DNA from: Phoenix dactylifera
Lineage: Eukaryota > Streptophyta > Magnoliopsida > Arecales > Arecaceae
Direction: 5' to 3'
DNA length: 64,000 nt
Assembly: GCF_009389715.1 (NCBI RefSeq)
Contig: NC_052402.1
Location: 18,365,985 to 18,429,984 of the forward strand
A model generated the notes under the pieces. It worked only from the letters and a program-made list of their open reading frames with translations. It ran no database searches and had not been told where the DNA came from. Position 1 is the stretch's first letter; each line of letters opens with the position of its first letter. The translations under genes were made by a program, and so were the position numbers. Shown piece by piece: positions 61,121 through 64,000 of this stretch.

Positions 61121-61801
61121 ATTGCACGTACGGGAGGTCTTCAAATATGCATTTATAAAAGAAAATATTAAAAGGTATCAGTTGTGAGGCCTTCCAATAT
61201 GCATATGAGATGCTCAGAAAAAAAAAACACTTATACAAGTTTAACATGATAAAAAATAATAATAATTTATTTTAATACCTAACAAATTATTTTAATACTT
61301 AGATTCTCAATGAATGTCTTTATTAAAAAAGCTCACTTTAAAACTAATATAATGGATCAAACTCATTGTTGGAGTCCAACTCTCTAACAATTAATCAAAA
61401 GGTGTAGTTGAAAACTTTGAATGGTATCTAAGTGTCTGGTATTTAACCAATCCGAATATGAATCTAATACAGATTCTTGGAGCTAGACAAAAGCTAGACA
61501 TGAGCATCCATGTGGTTGCTCCCTCTACCTCTACCAACTCGCAGCATTCACCCAATGGGCCTTTGACAGCACATCTCCTATCTCAGTTGCAGTCTCCAAG
61601 ATCTTCTGCCGGGACTCTTTCGAGTCGGGCCAAGCGTTTTGAGTATGGGGCCAAGATTTTTGGATTAGTTGGGCCAATTTAGCTTGGGCCCAACCTTTTA
61701 GCCCAAATGATTTTTTTTAAAAAAGTTATGTAAAATGCCTATGCTCTTAATAAAAAAAAGGACCTTTTCCCATTCTATCTAAAAGCTTAAGGACACTTTT
61801 G

Positions 61802-62745
61802 TTGACGAGCTCCGTGTTGAGCAGGTGTGGAGTGGCCATCCCCCCACTATGCCTGGATTGTGAGGTAGACGAGTCGGTTGACTATGCACTATTCCAGTGT
61901 GTATAGGCGAGGGAGATATGGAGACTATCTGGGATCCCGAAGGATCCCGGAGGATATTTGGAGCCAGAGGAACTAATTTCTTGAGGTAGTCTGGCATTAG
62001 TCTGCTTGCCCCCCAGTTGCGTCGGGTGGTTATTGTGGCATCCTGCATAGTTTATCAGATATGGATGGCCAGGAACACTAGGGTATTTGGCGAGCGCAGT
62101 CCATCCCCACGATTCGTGATGGAGCGCACTCGGGCACAGGCAGCAGAGACTATCCATGCAGGTTTGGATCATTGACCTTGGACAGCTGGGGACATCTGGG
62201 CCTCCCACATTGCTTCGGCAGCTCCTCACACGATTTTCTTCACCTGAGAGCCCCCACCCTGAGTTTCCTCAAGGTCAATTTTGACGGCTTTGTCCTGGAT
62301 GGTGGTAGGAGGGGAGGGGCCTGTTTTATCATCAGGGGCCTGACTTCGAGTATGGTGGCAGCAAGGGGGTGTCAGCTCTTCAACACCTCGGTTCTAGGCG
62401 CAGAGTTACGGGCGGCTTGGATGGTTTGCGTTATGCGCGACATGTGATGCAGGCGACTTCCATCCTCTTGGAGGGAGATTCGGCCACGGTGATTAGCTGG
62501 ATCCGAAGGGGCCCATACGGTGATAGAGGAGTTCATTCCTTGCTCCGTGATATTTAGTTGATGGTGAGGGAGGCTGTTACATTTCAAGCTATGTATGTAT
62601 ATCGTGAGGCTAATGGGGCAGCGGACTGGGTGGCGGCATTTGTAGCGTGCTACTCAGGAGGCACCCTATGGGTTGGAGAGGATGAGATGTTCCGGGATTT
62701 TTTGTTTACCGATTCTACTGGATGTATTCGTACCCGCATTGTATG
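61802..62745 (+). pseudogene. LINE ORF2 C-terminal remnant (zinc-finger region and RNase H-like domain)
   Basis: The first part has the VYQIWMARNTRVFGE segment common before the RNase H domain in plant LINE ORF2. Then comes LKVNFDGFVLDGGRRGGACF, with the first catalytic Asp, LGAELRAAWM with the Glu, LEGDSATVISWIRRG with the second Asp, and YREANGAADWVA near the end. It matches the RVT_3 family. Frameshifts near 62445 and 62558 and stops break it. Confidence 0.85.
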
Positions 62746-62768
62746 ATACGCCTGTTTCAGCCAAAAAA
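61802..62768 (+). mobile_element. 5'-truncated LINE with RNase H-like domain
   Basis: Flanked by a 13-bp duplication AAGGACACTTTTG (61789-61801 and 62769-62781), and ending in a short A run (CCAAAAAAAA). Its left end starts inside coding sequence. These are the marks of target-primed reverse transcription with 5' truncation. It interrupts segmental copy B. Confidence 0.88.
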
Positions 62769-64000
62769 AAGGACACTTTTGAAAAAAAACCCAATTCTCT
62801 CCCAGTGGAAATTGGATTTTTCTGTCTCACATGAGTTTTTTTTCATAAAATATAGGAATCTTATTTTCATAAGAAAGTTACTTTTCCATCTCTCTTCTTT
62901 GAAAACTCTAACCAAGCATGAAGTATTCCCTGTTTTCCCATTGACCATACTTTCTCCCTTTTTTTTTCCACGAACGAAACGAGTCCCAGCTCTCTAACAA
63001 TTAATAAAAGCTACAATTGAAAACTTTGAATAGCATTTGTCCAATTCGAATACTTATCTACCATAGATTCTAGGAGCTAGACATAAGCTAGATATAAGTG
63101 TCCATGTAGTTGCTTGCTTCACCTCTATCGGCTCACAGCCTCCACCCAATGGGCCTTTATGACCATGTCTCCTATCTCCACCATGGCTTCCACCACCTGG
63201 GCCAATCTATTTTATATACATACATGCATACATACATGCATATATACACTTATATGTATGTATCTATATAATATGAAGGCTCTACTTGTACTAAGCTTTC
63301 CATTCACAGGATGCTATTTAATAATGAGGCATATATTAATGACATCATTGTTAATATAATTTATTAACATTATTTCTAGCTATATATATCTAAAATGAAG
63401 GCTCAACTTTGCTGAGCTCTCCATTTACCATGTAGATGACCGTATTAATGATGGAGCATCTATTGATTACGTCAATTTTGATATAATCTGTTAACATCAT
63501 CCCTGGGCTATTAAGCTAGCAAGTCTATTATCTATCATCTAGTATATGTGTGTGTGCATGTATTATATATATAATAGAGTTTTGGCTTATATGGAGTCCT
63601 TCATTGCTATGTAGACATAGTATTAATAAATAGATGGATCCGAGCATTTTAACTCTTTCACAAGTACCTAGCAAATCAAATGGAGGTAGGGCTATAGGAG
63701 AGCAATCCGAAAGTATACATGAAGTGTCGTTTAGCGAGCCTAGCTAATTTTTTGTTCAAATTAGATAAAAGATTAAGAATAAGTACACTCACCTTTGATG
63801 AGCATACCTTTTCTAGCATAGTCGATTCGATGATTTGTACCATAGGATCAAGACATCCATACCTATGAATCGAATTCTGGCATAGACGATTGGATGATTT
63901 GAACCATAGGATTAAGACAACCATTCCTATGAATCGAACAGGTTACATACTAGTATTATCTATCTTCAAAAAAGAAGTGAAGTGAGGCTTTCCAAGCCGA

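Larger units (their letters stand above)
61021..63960. repeat. Tandem segmental duplication, copy B
   Basis: Diverged copy of 57741-60965 with most of 57930-59335 deleted and a LINE inserted at 61802-62768. Alignment by eye resumes at AAAAGAAAATATTAAAAG (61159 against 59339), continues through the AACAATTAAT...TTGAAAACTTTGAAT block, and reappears again after the LINE, so copy B also has an internal partial repeat of the 59990-60180 region (61380-61570 and 62985-63170). Confidence 0.78.

Overview
The window is plant nuclear DNA. Spliced genes with GT-AG introns sit in a dense, nested landscape of LTR retrotransposons, TRIMs, SINEs, a LINE, CACTA, hAT and PIF/Harbinger elements. Gene content and repeat style suggest a monocot, possibly a palm; the species is inference. 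No bacterial, organellar or CRISPR features were seen.

Layout. 1-5377: decayed Ty1/copia element, cut by the window edge, whose reverse transcriptase is split by a tandem TRIM (2884-3609). 5626-6619 (-): intact three-exon seed LEA protein (SMP/D-34 type). 7271-10420: non-autonomous CACTA transposon (TSD TGC) carrying exon fragments of at least four unrelated host genes. 10840-11738: hAT-like element. 11747-12207: degenerate tandem repeat. 12726-13218: second TRIM. 13640-17140: remains of a Ty3/gypsy element. 17620-27983 (-): a 15-exon gene for a DWNN/zinc-knuckle/RING E3 ligase of the PQT3/RBBP6 family, with a 2.3-kb solo LTR (23513-25800) inside one exon. 31547-32776 (-): two exon-like pieces of an unrecognised gene around a third TRIM (31946-32383). 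34590-37960: second solo LTR of the same general type, itself hit by a hAT element (34691-35717). 39274-50259 (+): two-exon PPR gene (At2g01390/EMB3111-like) with a 9.75-kb intron full of repeats, including a Harbinger element whose transposase halves lie on opposite strands. 53025-57802 (-): six-exon mitochondrial-type ribosomal protein bL17. 57741-63960: a tandem segmental duplication that starts in exon 1 of the bL17 gene; its second copy holds a dead bL17 exon fragment and a 5'-truncated LINE.

The host genes (seed desiccation protein, ubiquitin ligase, organelle PPR protein, mitoribosomal protein) do not form a pathway. The main interest is how mobile DNA has reshaped them: gene-fragment capture by a CACTA element, an exon split by a solo LTR, a giant TE-filled intron, a partial gene duplication, and a compact TRIM family (about 438 bp, 137-bp LTRs) with three clean insertions. 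All exon coordinates come from reading splice sites and checking phase by eye; no database search or transcript data were used.
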